A stretch of DNA of 38,905 nucleotides from Bacteroides sp. GTDB lineage: Bacteria; Bacteroidota; Bacteroidia; Bacteroidales; Muribaculaceae. Below are positions 26,102 to 34,465 of the stretch, piece by piece (positions within the stretch are counted from its first letter, which is position 1; each line of letters starts with the position of its first letter). The translations under genes were made by a program, and so were the position numbers. Where the stretch lies: NCBI GenBank assembly GCA_014801225.1, contig JAAVEO010000041.1:1-38905 (forward strand), read 5' to 3'. The notes beneath the pieces were generated by a model that worked only from the letters and a program-made list of their open reading frames with translations, was not told the DNA's origin and did not search any database.

Positions 26102-26272
26102 TATTCAAAACACTTTTTCAAGGGAATAAACAGCGAGTACCTACACTTTTTCAAGGGAATAATCAGCGAGTGCTTACACTTTTTCAAGGGAATAATCAGG
26201 GAGTGACTACACTTTTTCAATGGAATAATTGGAGATCTCTACATTTTTTGGAACGAATAAGTAATGAAGCTC
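26077..26272. repeat. Array of 33-bp tandem direct repeats upstream of the AAA ATPase gene
   Basis: Units begin at 26077 (degenerate), 26110, 26143, 26176, 26209 and 26241 (degenerate, one base early). The well-kept units start ACACTTTTTCAAGGGAATAA and continue with (T/A)CAG(C/G)GAGT. The period is exactly 33 bp for five units, about three helical turns. Units are contiguous, without variable spacers, so this is not a CRISPR array. Read in one frame each unit would encode an 11-residue HFFKGI(I/N)SE-type repeat, but stops interrupt it and there is no start codon. Likely a cis-regulatory array or repeat expansion; function unknown. Confidence 0.85.
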
Positions 26273-26304
26273 ACCTATTTTGGCCAGGTATTAAATAAAT
26301 GCAA

Positions 26305-26336
26305 CAAGCCTTCATCGGCTTGGAGATGAAGGCTTG
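26305..26336 (-). terminator. Hairpin terminator of the lipA-lipB unit
   Basis: A perfect 12-bp stem, CAAGCCTTCATC (26305-26316) and GATGAAGGCTTG (26325-26336), with an 8-nt loop. It lies about 60 bp beyond the lipB stop, and on the minus strand it is followed by a T-rich stretch. Confidence 0.78.
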
Positions 26337-26393
26337 GGCAGAGGGTGAAGATGAAGAGAGTTCGAAATTCATGAAATATTTTGAGAAAAAACT

Positions 26394-27107
26394 TTAGAGG
26401 AGGGAGAGGAGATGGCGTGTAAGAGTAGCGGCTACTTCGGGGAGGGAGAGCGACGTCCGGCCGGTTTCGAGACGCATGGAGGTGACACCTTTGTCAGTGA
26501 AACCGCAGGGGTTGATGAGAGAGAAACCGTCCATCTCGGTGTTGACGTTGAGGGCGAGTCCATGCATGGTGACAAACCGACTGCATTTTATTCCCAACGC
26601 GCAGATTTTTCTCTCGCGGGGGGTGCCGACACCGATCCATACACCGGAAGCACCTTCTACCCTTTCCCCTTTAATTCCATATTCGGCAATGGTGCGGATC
26701 ACGGCCTCCTCAAGAATATCCACATAATCCTTTACTCCGAGGTGATGCTTCTCAAGGTCAATAAGAGGATACACTACAAGCTGACCGGCACCATGATAAG
26801 TGATATCGCCGCCGCGTTCAATCGCATACACCTCTATACCGCGTGCTTTCAGCACCTCCTCCGGGAGGAGAAGATTTTCGCGATGGGCATGGCGCCCAAG
26901 AGTAATCACAGGCTCGTGCTCTACAATGAAGAGAGTCTCAGTCTCTACGGATTCTCCCCTCTTCTTACTCTCAGTCATCTCCGAGAAGAGCCCCCGCTGG
27001 ATGTCAAGCATTTCGGCATAACGGATACGACCCATATCGCGCACATCAACGCGATATGGCCGACCAGTACGGGTGGATATTCTTTCAGAGCACATGTTTC
27101 TCGGCAT
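26394..27107 (-). CDS. lipB: Lipoyl(octanoyl) transferase
   Basis: It moves octanoate from acyl-carrier protein to the lipoyl domains of 2-oxoacid dehydrogenases and the glycine cleavage H protein. Motifs: GRHAHRENLLLPEE, the conserved ERGGDITYHGAGQLVVYPL, then CALGIKCSRFVTMHGLALNV with the catalytic Lys174 and LINPCGF with Cys201 (numbered from the ATG at 27107). An ATG at 27095 is an equally good start. Both overlap the end of lipA on the same strand (23 or 11 bp), so lipA and lipB are translationally linked. Length (237 aa) is normal. Confidence 0.94.
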   Translation of the reverse strand: MPRNMCSERISTRTGRPYRVDVRDMGRIRYAEMLDIQRGLFSEMTESKKRGESVETETLFIVEHEPVITLGRHAHRENLLLPEEVLKARGIEVYAIERGGDITYHGAGQLVVYPLIDLEKHHLGVKDYVDILEEAVIRTIAEYGIKGERVEGASGVWIGVGTPRERKICALGIKCSRFVTMHGLALNVNTEMDGFSLINPCGFTDKGVTSMRLETGRTSLSLPEVAATLTRHLLSLL

Positions 27108-27966
27108 GATAGCTGGATCTTACCATGGGAGCACTCTCGATATGGCGGAAACCTTTGGAGCGTCCTATCTCACCATATTCGGCGAAAGTTTCGGGCGTTA
27201 TATAGTCCTGCAGAGGGAAATGATTCTTGGTGGGCTGGAGATACTGACCTATCGTCATTACCTCGCAACCAACAGCGCGGAGATCGTCCATAGTCTCGAG
27301 AATCTCTTCTCGAGTCTCGCCAAGACCAAGCATGATACCGCTCTTGCTGCGGATACCGCTTTCAGCTATATGGCGTATCACCTTCAAAGAGTTGTCATAA
27401 GTGGCAAAGCAACGCACATCGGGAGTAAGGCGACGCACCGTCTCCAGATTATGGCTTATAACTTCCGGACCTTCCGCTATCACAAGGTCAACAAGATCAA
27501 GGCGACCTTTGAAGTCAGGAATCAGCACCTCCATAGTGACACCCGGGCACTCCGTTTTGATAGCCCGGATCATCTCGGCCCAATGGGAGGCGCCGAGGTC
27601 GGGAAGATCGTCACGGTCAACGGATGTGATCACCACATGATGCAGACCGAGATCCTTTACCGACTTGACAATGTCAGCAATCTCCTTCTTGTCAAGAGGG
27701 AGAGGACGCCCCGTAGCCACATTGCAGAAGCGACAGCTGCGGGTGCAGATATTTCCGCCGATCATGAAAGTGGCGGTGCCGTTGCCCCAACATTCACCAC
27801 GGTTGGGACACATGCCGGAGCTACATATAGTGTGAAGATGTTTCTCATTCAGCAGCCCCACTACCTGGCTGGTCTTGAACCCCCGGGGGAGTTTGATCTT
27901 GAGCCAATCGGGTTTTCTACGAAAATCGGGAGCGAGGTTCTGTTTCTCTTTAGAGTCGTGTTTCAC
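27085..27966 (-). CDS. lipA: Lipoyl synthase (radical SAM)
   Basis: 293 aa. It inserts two sulfurs into protein-bound octanoyl groups. Both iron-sulfur clusters are visible: the auxiliary cluster ligands Cys48, Cys53, Cys59 (TICSSGMCPNRGECW) and the radical-SAM triad Cys74, Cys78, Cys81 (ICTRSCRFC). The C-terminal RSSYHAEKH supplies the conserved Arg-Ser-Ser-Tyr. The start is GTG at 27966; no in-frame ATG is available nearby. It works with lipB, whose gene overlaps its 3' end. The upstream cotH gene ends 42 bp away on the same strand, so read-through is possible. Confidence 0.96.
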   Translation of the reverse strand: MKHDSKEKQNLAPDFRRKPDWLKIKLPRGFKTSQVVGLLNEKHLHTICSSGMCPNRGECWGNGTATFMIGGNICTRSCRFCNVATGRPLPLDKKEIADIVKSVKDLGLHHVVITSVDRDDLPDLGASHWAEMIRAIKTECPGVTMEVLIPDFKGRLDLVDLVIAEGPEVISHNLETVRRLTPDVRCFATYDNSLKVIRHIAESGIRSKSGIMLGLGETREEILETMDDLRAVGCEVMTIGQYLQPTKNHFPLQDYITPETFAEYGEIGRSKGFRHIESAPMVRSSYHAEKHVL

Positions 27967-28008
27967 GGTGGATAGATGATTATAAAGTCGTATCTAAATC
28001 TAAATTAA

Positions 28009-29451
28009 TTATCTGAAAAGACCACGGTTGGGATGAGTATCGATATATTCTACTCTATCTACAATCCACTGCTTGAAGGCTTCGACGTTTTGGTCGAAAG
28101 TCTCCGTGGTGTTTACATTTCGGGAGAGAGGCCATAGTTCGCCGTTCTGAAGAGCGGATACTCTGATCATCGCGGCGTAATAATCCACATAGGCCATTAC
28201 CTGAGGATATACATTCTCCTTGAAATACTTCCAACGGCGATCGAAGGCATCCATAAATTCCTTAGTCTTCACAATATCGAAGAAGAAATTCAAACCATTC
28301 AGCGAGGCCTCGAAAAGATGAAGATCGGGCTTATTGATATAATTGAAGGCCCAGTCAAAATCCCAAATTGGGCCCATTTGATATTTCTCCCCTATCTTCT
28401 CCTTATACATGAAAGTGCTTTTGGGATGAGAAATCTCACGATTACCGCAGAAATCATACACCACCATATAGTCGACGAGAGCGTCAAGATCAATCTCCTC
28501 CGACCATCTCCCCTCCTTGACAGCCTTCTCCATTCGTACGAAATCGCCTTTCCATATCTCGAAGCGATCTTCTGCCGATACAGAAGGATCATCCTCCGCG
28601 AGCTCCTCGAAATCGGGATCCTTCACCATGACCCGAAGACTGTATACGGGGGAAATGAATTTCGGATCTTCATCGAAGTTAGTATCGATTTCCCACATGA
28701 TTCCGGTCTCTTCATCAATATCCACACTTCCGCTATTGATGCCTGTCTTCTCAGTGAGTTGATAGGATCCCTTGTAAATATCATTGAGATAGACATCTAC
28801 AGGAATGGAATGATTGGTGAAAGGCATATCAAGAAGTTGAGCCGCACGGAAAGCTACTGCATTACACATCTGTGTATTATCAAGATGATTGGCAAGAAGA
28901 GCATAACTTTTAGCCTTTGCCAGACCGAACAGGGAAATCTTCTTATCGAATTTAAGGCGATAAGGTTTCTTCGGATACATCCATGTAGTATTGCCACGTC
29001 CGCGAATATTCACCTCCACACTGTCGATATCCTCGTAACGGCCACGGCAGTCAGCAGTGAAGTAACCTTTGAGATAATCAGTCTTGCTCGTAATCTCTTC
29101 TACATAATCCTGTGTATTGATGCGAAGTACCGGTACCATAGCATTGAATCCGTACTGCTGAATGGAATCAAGCGGGAATGATGTGTAATTTCCATTCTTC
29201 ATGATGACATCCAGATGAGTGAATGCCGACATGGGTTCTTCCCATTCATTTCCGTCCAATTCATTATCAGAATCAGTATCATCCCCAGCGAGAACGCGGC
29301 TGTAACGAAGCGAAGCGATGCTGTCGGCGTCAAAAGGACGTACGCGGAGGGCGTCACCGTCATTCAGGAATATGGTAAGGAAATCTTGGGCGGAGGCACC
29401 GGAAGTCATAGTAGCCGCGATGAAAAAAGCAGCTGCGAATCTTTTAATCAT
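28009..29451 (-). CDS. CotH kinase family secreted protein
   Basis: 480 aa with a signal peptide (FAAAFFIAATMTSGASAQ). The N-terminal ~105 residues resemble a small beta domain. The CotH core follows: VNIRGRGNTTWMYPKKPYRLKF (about 147-168), YKGSYQLTEKTGI (about 227-239) and the metal-site region MGPIWDFDWAF (about 359-369). CotH proteins of spore-formers are atypical protein kinases; gut Bacteroidetes carry exported homologues whose substrate is not known. The start codon overlaps the stop of the upstream small exported protein by four bases (ATGA), so the two are translationally coupled and may act together. Confidence 0.88.
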   Translation of the reverse strand: MIKRFAAAFFIAATMTSGASAQDFLTIFLNDGDALRVRPFDADSIASLRYSRVLAGDDTDSDNELDGNEWEEPMSAFTHLDVIMKNGNYTSFPLDSIQQYGFNAMVPVLRINTQDYVEEITSKTDYLKGYFTADCRGRYEDIDSVEVNIRGRGNTTWMYPKKPYRLKFDKKISLFGLAKAKSYALLANHLDNTQMCNAVAFRAAQLLDMPFTNHSIPVDVYLNDIYKGSYQLTEKTGINSGSVDIDEETGIMWEIDTNFDEDPKFISPVYSLRVMVKDPDFEELAEDDPSVSAEDRFEIWKGDFVRMEKAVKEGRWSEEIDLDALVDYMVVYDFCGNREISHPKSTFMYKEKIGEKYQMGPIWDFDWAFNYINKPDLHLFEASLNGLNFFFDIVKTKEFMDAFDRRWKYFKENVYPQVMAYVDYYAAMIRVSALQNGELWPLSRNVNTTETFDQNVEAFKQWIVDRVEYIDTHPNRGLFR

Positions 29452-29939
29452 ATATTTCTGATTTTACAGGAGAGCCCTCCGATGTTAAGTATAAAAATTC
29501 CCTTACCCAAAGTTTGTAAAGATACTTCCGTCTCACCCGCGACCGGACGGGAAAGAACCACCGAGCCATCCGGAGTATAAATAGTGAGGGTTTCTCCATC
29601 GGCAAAACCCGAGAGGAGAACCGTTCCGGGGCGAAGTGTAATTTTACGCTCATCAGCGGGAAGAGAAGCCTGCTCATTCCCTGTAGCTATATTGAACGGA
29701 CGCCGGGAATGAGATACAGCCACTACATCGTTCATCGGAAATTCAATGAACGTATCCGTATCGGAAATAGTGAAAATACCATTCTCGAACGAGACTGCGA
29801 GAGTAGCGGAGATGTCGAGCACCACCGGGTCAGCATCACGCAAATCCACCACCAGGCTCTGCCATTGTGCGAAGGCCGGCGAAACTCCGGAAAAGAGGAG
29901 TAAGAAGATTGCGGCTTTGAAGAGATTATTCAGTTTCAT
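29448..29939 (-). CDS. Small exported protein resembling a stand-alone sorting/beta domain, coupled to cotH
   Basis: 163 aa from the ATG at 29939, chosen because it opens a good signal peptide (KLNNLFKAAIFLLLFSGVSPAFA); the frame is open to 29990. The mature part (about 139 aa) is mostly beta strands. Its last ~60 residues (GETLTIYTPDGSVVLSRPVAGETEVSLQTLGKGIFILNIGG ... KIRNI) resemble the shape of a T9SS type A C-terminal domain, but with little cargo before it. The phrase FIEFPMNDVVAVSHS is similar in style to segments before T9SS domains in other Bacteroidales proteins. No function is assigned. It is coupled to cotH by an ATGA overlap and diverges from the TonB-dependent receptor gene. Confidence 0.75.
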   Translation of the reverse strand: MKLNNLFKAAIFLLLFSGVSPAFAQWQSLVVDLRDADPVVLDISATLAVSFENGIFTISDTDTFIEFPMNDVVAVSHSRRPFNIATGNEQASLPADERKITLRPGTVLLSGFADGETLTIYTPDGSVVLSRPVAGETEVSLQTLGKGIFILNIGGLSCKIRNI

Positions 29940-30024
29940 GAATGAGGATGAAGTAAGGAGGCAAGAGAATAACAAAAACCCGCACCTCAAATTTTTTAAG
30001 GGACTGAAGCCCCCAAAGTAGCTA

Positions 30025-30055
30025 CAAAATTAAGCAAAACAATTCAATCATCCAA
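30025..30055 (-). promoter_or_regulatory. Promoter of the small exported protein-cotH unit
   Basis: The minus strand has TAATTTTG (plus CAAAATTA, 30025-30032), an exact -7 box, with TTG (plus CAA, 30053-30055) 20 bp upstream. It lies about 85 bp before the ATG at 29939. Confidence 0.65.
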
Positions 30056-30086
30056 CACTTCCTCTCCATTTTTAGGAAATAATAGC

Positions 30087-30094
30087 TAATTTTG
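30087..30094 (+). promoter_or_regulatory. -7 box abutting the TonB-dependent receptor start
   Basis: TAATTTTG, an exact -7 consensus, ends one base before the first ATG (30096). If it is used, transcription would begin around or just after the start codon, giving a leaderless or nearly leaderless message. No -33 TTTG is seen at 20 bp. Confidence 0.5.
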
Positions 30095-30095
30095 C

Positions 30096-32162
30096 ATGAT
30101 GAATTCAAGAATCGGTTTTTTAATTTGTTTAGCAGGCGTAACTTCGGTCGCACGTGCAGCTGAACCGGTAGACACGACTACATCTTCGGAAGAACTTACC
30201 GAATTGGTCGTGACCGGGAATTCCGCACGCCAACGTTTGCAGAACGGGCGCATCGGAGCTGAGCGTCTTGAATTGACAAAATTTGCTTCCCTCCCGGGGT
30301 TCGGCGGGGAAAATGACATTATCAAGGCATTAGCTTTGCTACCGGGTGTAAGAAGCGAAGGGGATGCCGGGGGCGGATTTGAAGTGAGAGGCGGTAATGC
30401 TTCGCAGAATCACATCCTCCTCGATGGCATTTCGCTATATAATCCCTCCCATTTAATGGGTATATTTTCCACATTTAACGATAACGCAATCTCCGGAGCC
30501 ACTCTATTCAAGGGGCCTATTCCGGCCGGATTCGGAGGAGCCTCGTCAGCTGTGCTTGAAACGACTTTGGCACCCGGCGATATGCAAGACTTTCACGCAT
30601 CCCTATCTGTAGGAATATTAGCAGCTAAACTCAAAGCGGAAGGACCGATTGTGAAAGATAAACTATCGTTTGCCGTTACGGCCAGACGTTCGTACGTCGA
30701 CGCATTTTTGAAATTGGTGCCTCAATATCGTTCCACAATAATGAATTTTTATGATGTCACGGCAAAACTCAGGTTTCAGCCCAATTCACAGCACATCGTG
30801 GACGGTTCTTTTTTCCTCAGTCACGACAATCTGGCTATCTCCAAACTGATGGGGTTATATTGGGGGAATTTGGGCGGAGCAATCAATTGGACTGCCCGTA
30901 CTAACGGGATAGCATCTTTCACTACCGGTATAGCCATGACACATTTCGAACCGAAAATGTCGGCGGATATTATGGATATGGACCAGACAATGTGGACCTA
31001 CATACATAATTATGCAGTCAACGAGAAGATGCGATTGTCCTTTAGTGAAAATCATTCGTTGGAGACCGGAGTTCGTTCTGACTTGACACGAGTAAAATCC
31101 GCAGAATGGAATGTCAATAATCAGCAAGAACGTGAGATCAGATCATTGATAGAAAATTCAGTTTGGGCTGACTATACGGGAAGTTTCTTCAATTGTCTTG
31201 AGTTAACGGCCGGAGCAAGACTCAACGTGTCATCGGTGCTCTCTTCTCCAAAATGGCATCGCTATTTATCAATTCTTGGCAATGAGGTGCAATTCAGGAG
31301 CAAAACGTATGTTACAGCGGAACCACGCCTCAACCTGAAATATACACTCTCTCCCCTTCACAATCTTAAGGCCGGATATGGAATCAGTTCACAAAACCTG
31401 CACTGTATCCGTTCGAGTGCCACATCCTTCCCCTTCGACCGTTATGCGCTGACCTCGGCGGAAGTAAAGCCTGAACTCTCTACGCTCTATGCAGTAGGAT
31501 ATAACGGCATGACAGCCGACGGAATGTTCGACTGGTCGGTAGAAGGGTACTATCGAGGTATCAGGAATGTCTACGATTTCAAAGACGGACGTGGTATGAT
31601 GTCGGACATCTCATTGGAGAGTCTGATTCTTGGAGGTAAAGGCCGAAGTTACGGTGTGGAGTTTATGGTGCGGAAAAATTCAGGTAAGCTTACAGGATGG
31701 ATTTCCTACACAATTTCACGCACCCAAACGAAAATCGCCGGCATAAACGATGGAGAATGGTATAATGCGACCAACGATCGCCGCCATGATTTTTCGGCGA
31801 CGGCCATCTACCGGTTTAATGACAGATGGAGCGCTTCCGGATGCTGGATCTACCTCTCCAGACAACCATTGACCGCTCCCGATGTAAAATATGAAATCGC
31901 CGGCGAGACGTGCTACTTTTATTCTCGTCGCAACGGCTACCTTACGCCCTCAACGCATCGTCTCGATCTCTCGGCTAAATATACGCATAAGGGACGGCGC
32001 TTTACATACGAATGGGCATTCGGGCTTTATAACGTATATTTCCGATATAACCCTTATGTGGTATATTTTACCGATGCTCCGGAGAATCCATCCGGCACAA
32101 AAGCCGTGGTATCCACAATTCTTCCAATTCTACCCTCTATTTCATATACCTTGAAATTTTAG
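30096..32162 (+). CDS. TonB-dependent receptor
   Basis: 688 aa. A signal peptide (NSRIGFLICLAGVTSVARA) is followed by a TonB-box-like ELTELVVTG and a plug domain with GFGGENDIIKALALLPGV, GGFEVRGGNASQNHILLDG and YNPSHLMGIFSTFN. A 22-strand type barrel follows, ending in aromatic ILPSISYTLKF, typical of outer-membrane barrels. It lacks the N-terminal carboxypeptidase-like domain of SusC proteins. It should import an unknown ligand across the outer membrane using TonB energy. The DUF4249 lipoprotein gene follows 32 bp downstream, a pairing common in Bacteroidetes. ATG 30096 and 30099 are equivalent. Confidence 0.93.
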   Translation: MMNSRIGFLICLAGVTSVARAAEPVDTTTSSEELTELVVTGNSARQRLQNGRIGAERLELTKFASLPGFGGENDIIKALALLPGVRSEGDAGGGFEVRGGNASQNHILLDGISLYNPSHLMGIFSTFNDNAISGATLFKGPIPAGFGGASSAVLETTLAPGDMQDFHASLSVGILAAKLKAEGPIVKDKLSFAVTARRSYVDAFLKLVPQYRSTIMNFYDVTAKLRFQPNSQHIVDGSFFLSHDNLAISKLMGLYWGNLGGAINWTARTNGIASFTTGIAMTHFEPKMSADIMDMDQTMWTYIHNYAVNEKMRLSFSENHSLETGVRSDLTRVKSAEWNVNNQQEREIRSLIENSVWADYTGSFFNCLELTAGARLNVSSVLSSPKWHRYLSILGNEVQFRSKTYVTAEPRLNLKYTLSPLHNLKAGYGISSQNLHCIRSSATSFPFDRYALTSAEVKPELSTLYAVGYNGMTADGMFDWSVEGYYRGIRNVYDFKDGRGMMSDISLESLILGGKGRSYGVEFMVRKNSGKLTGWISYTISRTQTKIAGINDGEWYNATNDRRHDFSATAIYRFNDRWSASGCWIYLSRQPLTAPDVKYEIAGETCYFYSRRNGYLTPSTHRLDLSAKYTHKGRRFTYEWAFGLYNVYFRYNPYVVYFTDAPENPSGTKAVVSTILPILPSISYTLKF

Positions 32163-32194
32163 AGTGTAGCCGGATTTAAAACTCATACTTTTCC

Positions 32195-33007
32195 ATGAAT
32201 ATTAAAGATTTGATCCTCTACGCTTCGGGTATAGTGCTTCTCCTTACAGGATGTGAAAAAGAGATTGATTTCGACTATATCGATATCGAACCACTGACAG
32301 TAATAGAAGCCAATCTGACACCTGAGGGCATAGTAGTGGCTATTACCGAAACCACACCTATGGCCGAACCGATGAATCAGCTGCGCCTGACGGATGCAAC
32401 AGTAACGCTCGCGGATCTTGATAAGGGAACAGCAATCACTCTTCAGACTGATTCAACAGGAAATTATGTGGATTCCACTCCCGGTATCGCAGGACATCGC
32501 TACCGTCTCAGTGTGGAACGTAACGGCAATACGCACGAGGCTGAGACAGTAATGTTCGCGGCAACGGATATAGTGAGTGCGGAATTAAACTGGATTTCAA
32601 TGCCCTACGACGAAGTGGCCGTATTTCAAGGACAATTTCTTGACGATTCATCCACACATGGAGATTGCTATTGGGTAAAACTCTACCGCAACGGTAAAAT
32701 CTATAAATGGGGAGAGATCGACGACAGAGGAGCTACTGACGGACTGGTTACATATTTTACATTTACCTCCCGTAAAGACACTGATCAAGAAGACGATGAA
32801 GACGTTCTTTATGACGGAGATATTCTAACCTTTACTGTATCTCCCGTCACACGTGAGATGCATTCTTACCTCGAAGCGTTGTCCAACGACAGCAATGGTC
32901 CTGCAATGTTCACCGGCCCCCGCTGTCTCGGCTATTTCATGGCCTCCTCCCCTACTTCCGTCTCTATTATCTTCCATCCCGATGAAATCCCATCTTTCCA
33001 AAAATAA
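32195..33007 (+). CDS. DUF4249 domain lipoprotein
   Basis: 270 aa. A lipoprotein signal with lipobox LLLTGC (Cys20) is followed by CEKEIDFDYIDIEPLTVIEANLTPEG, the typical DUF4249 opening. Repeated beta segments (VTLADLDKGTAITL, GHRYRLSVERNGNTHEAET) follow. Members are found next to TonB-dependent receptors and are thought to act as surface partners, but the ligand is unknown. It lies 32 bp after the receptor gene in the same direction, so the two form an operon. Confidence 0.88.
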   Translation: MNIKDLILYASGIVLLLTGCEKEIDFDYIDIEPLTVIEANLTPEGIVVAITETTPMAEPMNQLRLTDATVTLADLDKGTAITLQTDSTGNYVDSTPGIAGHRYRLSVERNGNTHEAETVMFAATDIVSAELNWISMPYDEVAVFQGQFLDDSSTHGDCYWVKLYRNGKIYKWGEIDDRGATDGLVTYFTFTSRKDTDQEDDEDVLYDGDILTFTVSPVTREMHSYLEALSNDSNGPAMFTGPRCLGYFMASSPTSVSIIFHPDEIPSFQK

Positions 33008-33060
33008 GATAAACTTTAATTTCTCCAAATCGATGCGGAAGCAGAGCAGAGGAGAGAGGA

Positions 33061-33092
33061 TTTGGAATAGTCGAGGAGATTTTGTAATTTTG
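33061..33092 (+). promoter_or_regulatory. Promoter of the S1/P1 nuclease-uvrD-nspC operon
   Basis: TTTG (33061-33064), a 20-bp spacer, and TAATTTTG (33085-33092): exact matches to both elements of the Bacteroides promoter. The first ATG is 19 bp after the -7 box. Confidence 0.85.
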
Positions 33093-33111
33093 CTTAATTA
33101 AATAAAGAGAT

Positions 33112-33951
33112 ATGGATATTAGACGAATTTTGCGTGGAGCGTTGATGCCGTTTTCCGCTCTTTCCTTGATGTCGCTTTGGGCAGCCCCGGCTTTCGGCTG
33201 GGGACAGAAGGGACATGACACAGTAGCATTTATCGCCGAGAATCATCTTACGCCCACTACTGCCGCAGCCATCTCCGAACTGCTTGATGGCAAGTCGATC
33301 GTATACTGGGCCAACTGGCTTGATAATGCGTCGCATACGGATGAATATGCCTATTCCAAGACATGGCATTACAAGAATATAGATGCCGATATGACTTATG
33401 ACTCGGCCCCTCTTTTGGAAAGCGGTGATATTCAGCAAGCGATAGAGGACCAGACGGCAGTGCTTCTCGATCCCTCCGCTTCACGAGAGGCCCGTCAGCT
33501 GGCGCTCAAGATGGTGGTTCATTTTCTCGGAGATATCCATCAGCCCATGCACATGGGTCATGCCTCCGACCGTGGCGGCAATGGATGGACTGTGAAATAT
33601 TTCAACCGCGACAATAATATTCACTCCGTTTGGGACAGTTCGCTACCCGAGAGCGCTCATAAATGGAGTTACACAGAATGGCAGAGAGAAATCGACCGAC
33701 TTTCACCCGAGGAGCAGGCTGCAATCGTGAACGGGGGCACTCCGCACTCATGGGGCAAGGAGACTTATGAAATCTGTAAAGAGGTGTATGATACAACTCC
33801 GCAAGGCACCAATATCAGCTATGACTATATAGCGAAATGGACACCGACTATCGAACAGCAGTTTGAGCGTGGCGGCCTTCGTCTGGCAGATCTTCTCAAC
33901 TCTGTGTTCGACCCCGCCTATACTCCCGCCAACGGATTTATCAAACGATGA
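33112..33951 (+). CDS. S1/P1 family nuclease, exported
   Basis: 279 aa. A signal peptide ends before Trp30, which after cleavage becomes the N-terminal zinc ligand of this family (WGQKGHDTVAFIAENHL). The other zinc-site residues are visible in ANWLDNASHTDEY, KTWHYKNIDAD and HFLGDIHQPMHMGHASDRGGN. The family cuts single-stranded DNA and RNA and 3'-nucleotides; the bacterial enzyme should act in the periplasm or outside, for phosphate and nucleoside scavenging. It is the first gene after a good promoter, and its stop overlaps the next ATG by four bases (ATGA). Confidence 0.93.
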   Translation: MDIRRILRGALMPFSALSLMSLWAAPAFGWGQKGHDTVAFIAENHLTPTTAAAISELLDGKSIVYWANWLDNASHTDEYAYSKTWHYKNIDADMTYDSAPLLESGDIQQAIEDQTAVLLDPSASREARQLALKMVVHFLGDIHQPMHMGHASDRGGNGWTVKYFNRDNNIHSVWDSSLPESAHKWSYTEWQREIDRLSPEEQAAIVNGGTPHSWGKETYEICKEVYDTTPQGTNISYDYIAKWTPTIEQQFERGGLRLADLLNSVFDPAYTPANGFIKR

Positions 33952-34445
33952 CCCCGGAGGAGTTCGCTGCCAAGTATCCTCGCCTCAACCTTCCGGCCAT
34001 CACCCTTCGTATTCAGGAAGATCAAGGGCGGCTGAAAGTGTTTGACCCCTTGAGGAAGAAATATGTGGTACTTACCCCCGAGGAGCATGTGCGTCAGCAT
34101 TTCACGGGATGGATGCGCCAAGACTTGCATTATCCCGCGTCAATCATGGCTAATGAGATCGGAATCGAAGTCAACGGCACCCGGAAGCGCTGTGATACGG
34201 TGGTATTCGGTCCGGATGGGCGCCCGCTTATGATAGTGGAATTCAAGGCTCCGGAAGTCACCGTCACTCAGGATACTTTTGACCAGATAGTACGCTACAA
34301 TATGACTTTGAGAGCCCGTTATCTTGTAGTCTCAAACGGAATGCGTCACTACTGTTGTGTGATAGATTATAAATCGAACAGCTATCAGTTTATTCCCGAG
34401 CTTCCCGACTATGACGCCATACGACGGGCCTACTCGGAAAACTAA
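33948..34445 (+). CDS. Stand-alone type I restriction HsdR N-terminal-domain protein
   Basis: 165 aa. It has the HSDR_N_2 fold with a PD-(D/E)XK nuclease core: Asp83 (RCDTVVFGPDG), Glu98 and Lys100 (MIVEFKAPEV), then a Gln (FDQIVRYN) and LRARYLVVSNGMRHYCCVID. There is no helicase part and no hsdM or hsdS nearby, so this is not a complete restriction system. It overlaps the nuclease gene by 4 bp and is followed 20 bp later by the helicase gene. I recall this orphan family as widely conserved in Bacteroidetes, where a DNA-repair or housekeeping role seems more likely than defence; this is inference. Confidence 0.88.
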   Translation: MTPEEFAAKYPRLNLPAITLRIQEDQGRLKVFDPLRKKYVVLTPEEHVRQHFTGWMRQDLHYPASIMANEIGIEVNGTRKRCDTVVFGPDGRPLMIVEFKAPEVTVTQDTFDQIVRYNMTLRARYLVVSNGMRHYCCVIDYKSNSYQFIPELPDYDAIRRAYSEN

Positions 34446-34465
34446 TATTTTATCTTATTCTCCAG

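Noticed and set aside
26078..26206. The 33-bp repeats as a coding array of an 11-residue peptide (HFFKGIISE type)
   Set aside because: There is no start codon in that frame and a stop occurs in the third well-kept unit; the pattern may simply reflect the 33-bp period being divisible by three.
26077..26272. The 33-bp repeats as a CRISPR array
   Set aside because: Units are contiguous with no variable spacers, the period includes the whole unit, and no cas gene is nearby.
33948..34445. A type I restriction-modification system
   Set aside because: Only the HsdR N-terminal domain is present; there is no hsdM, hsdS or HsdR helicase part nearby, and the orphan sits in a repair and metabolism operon.
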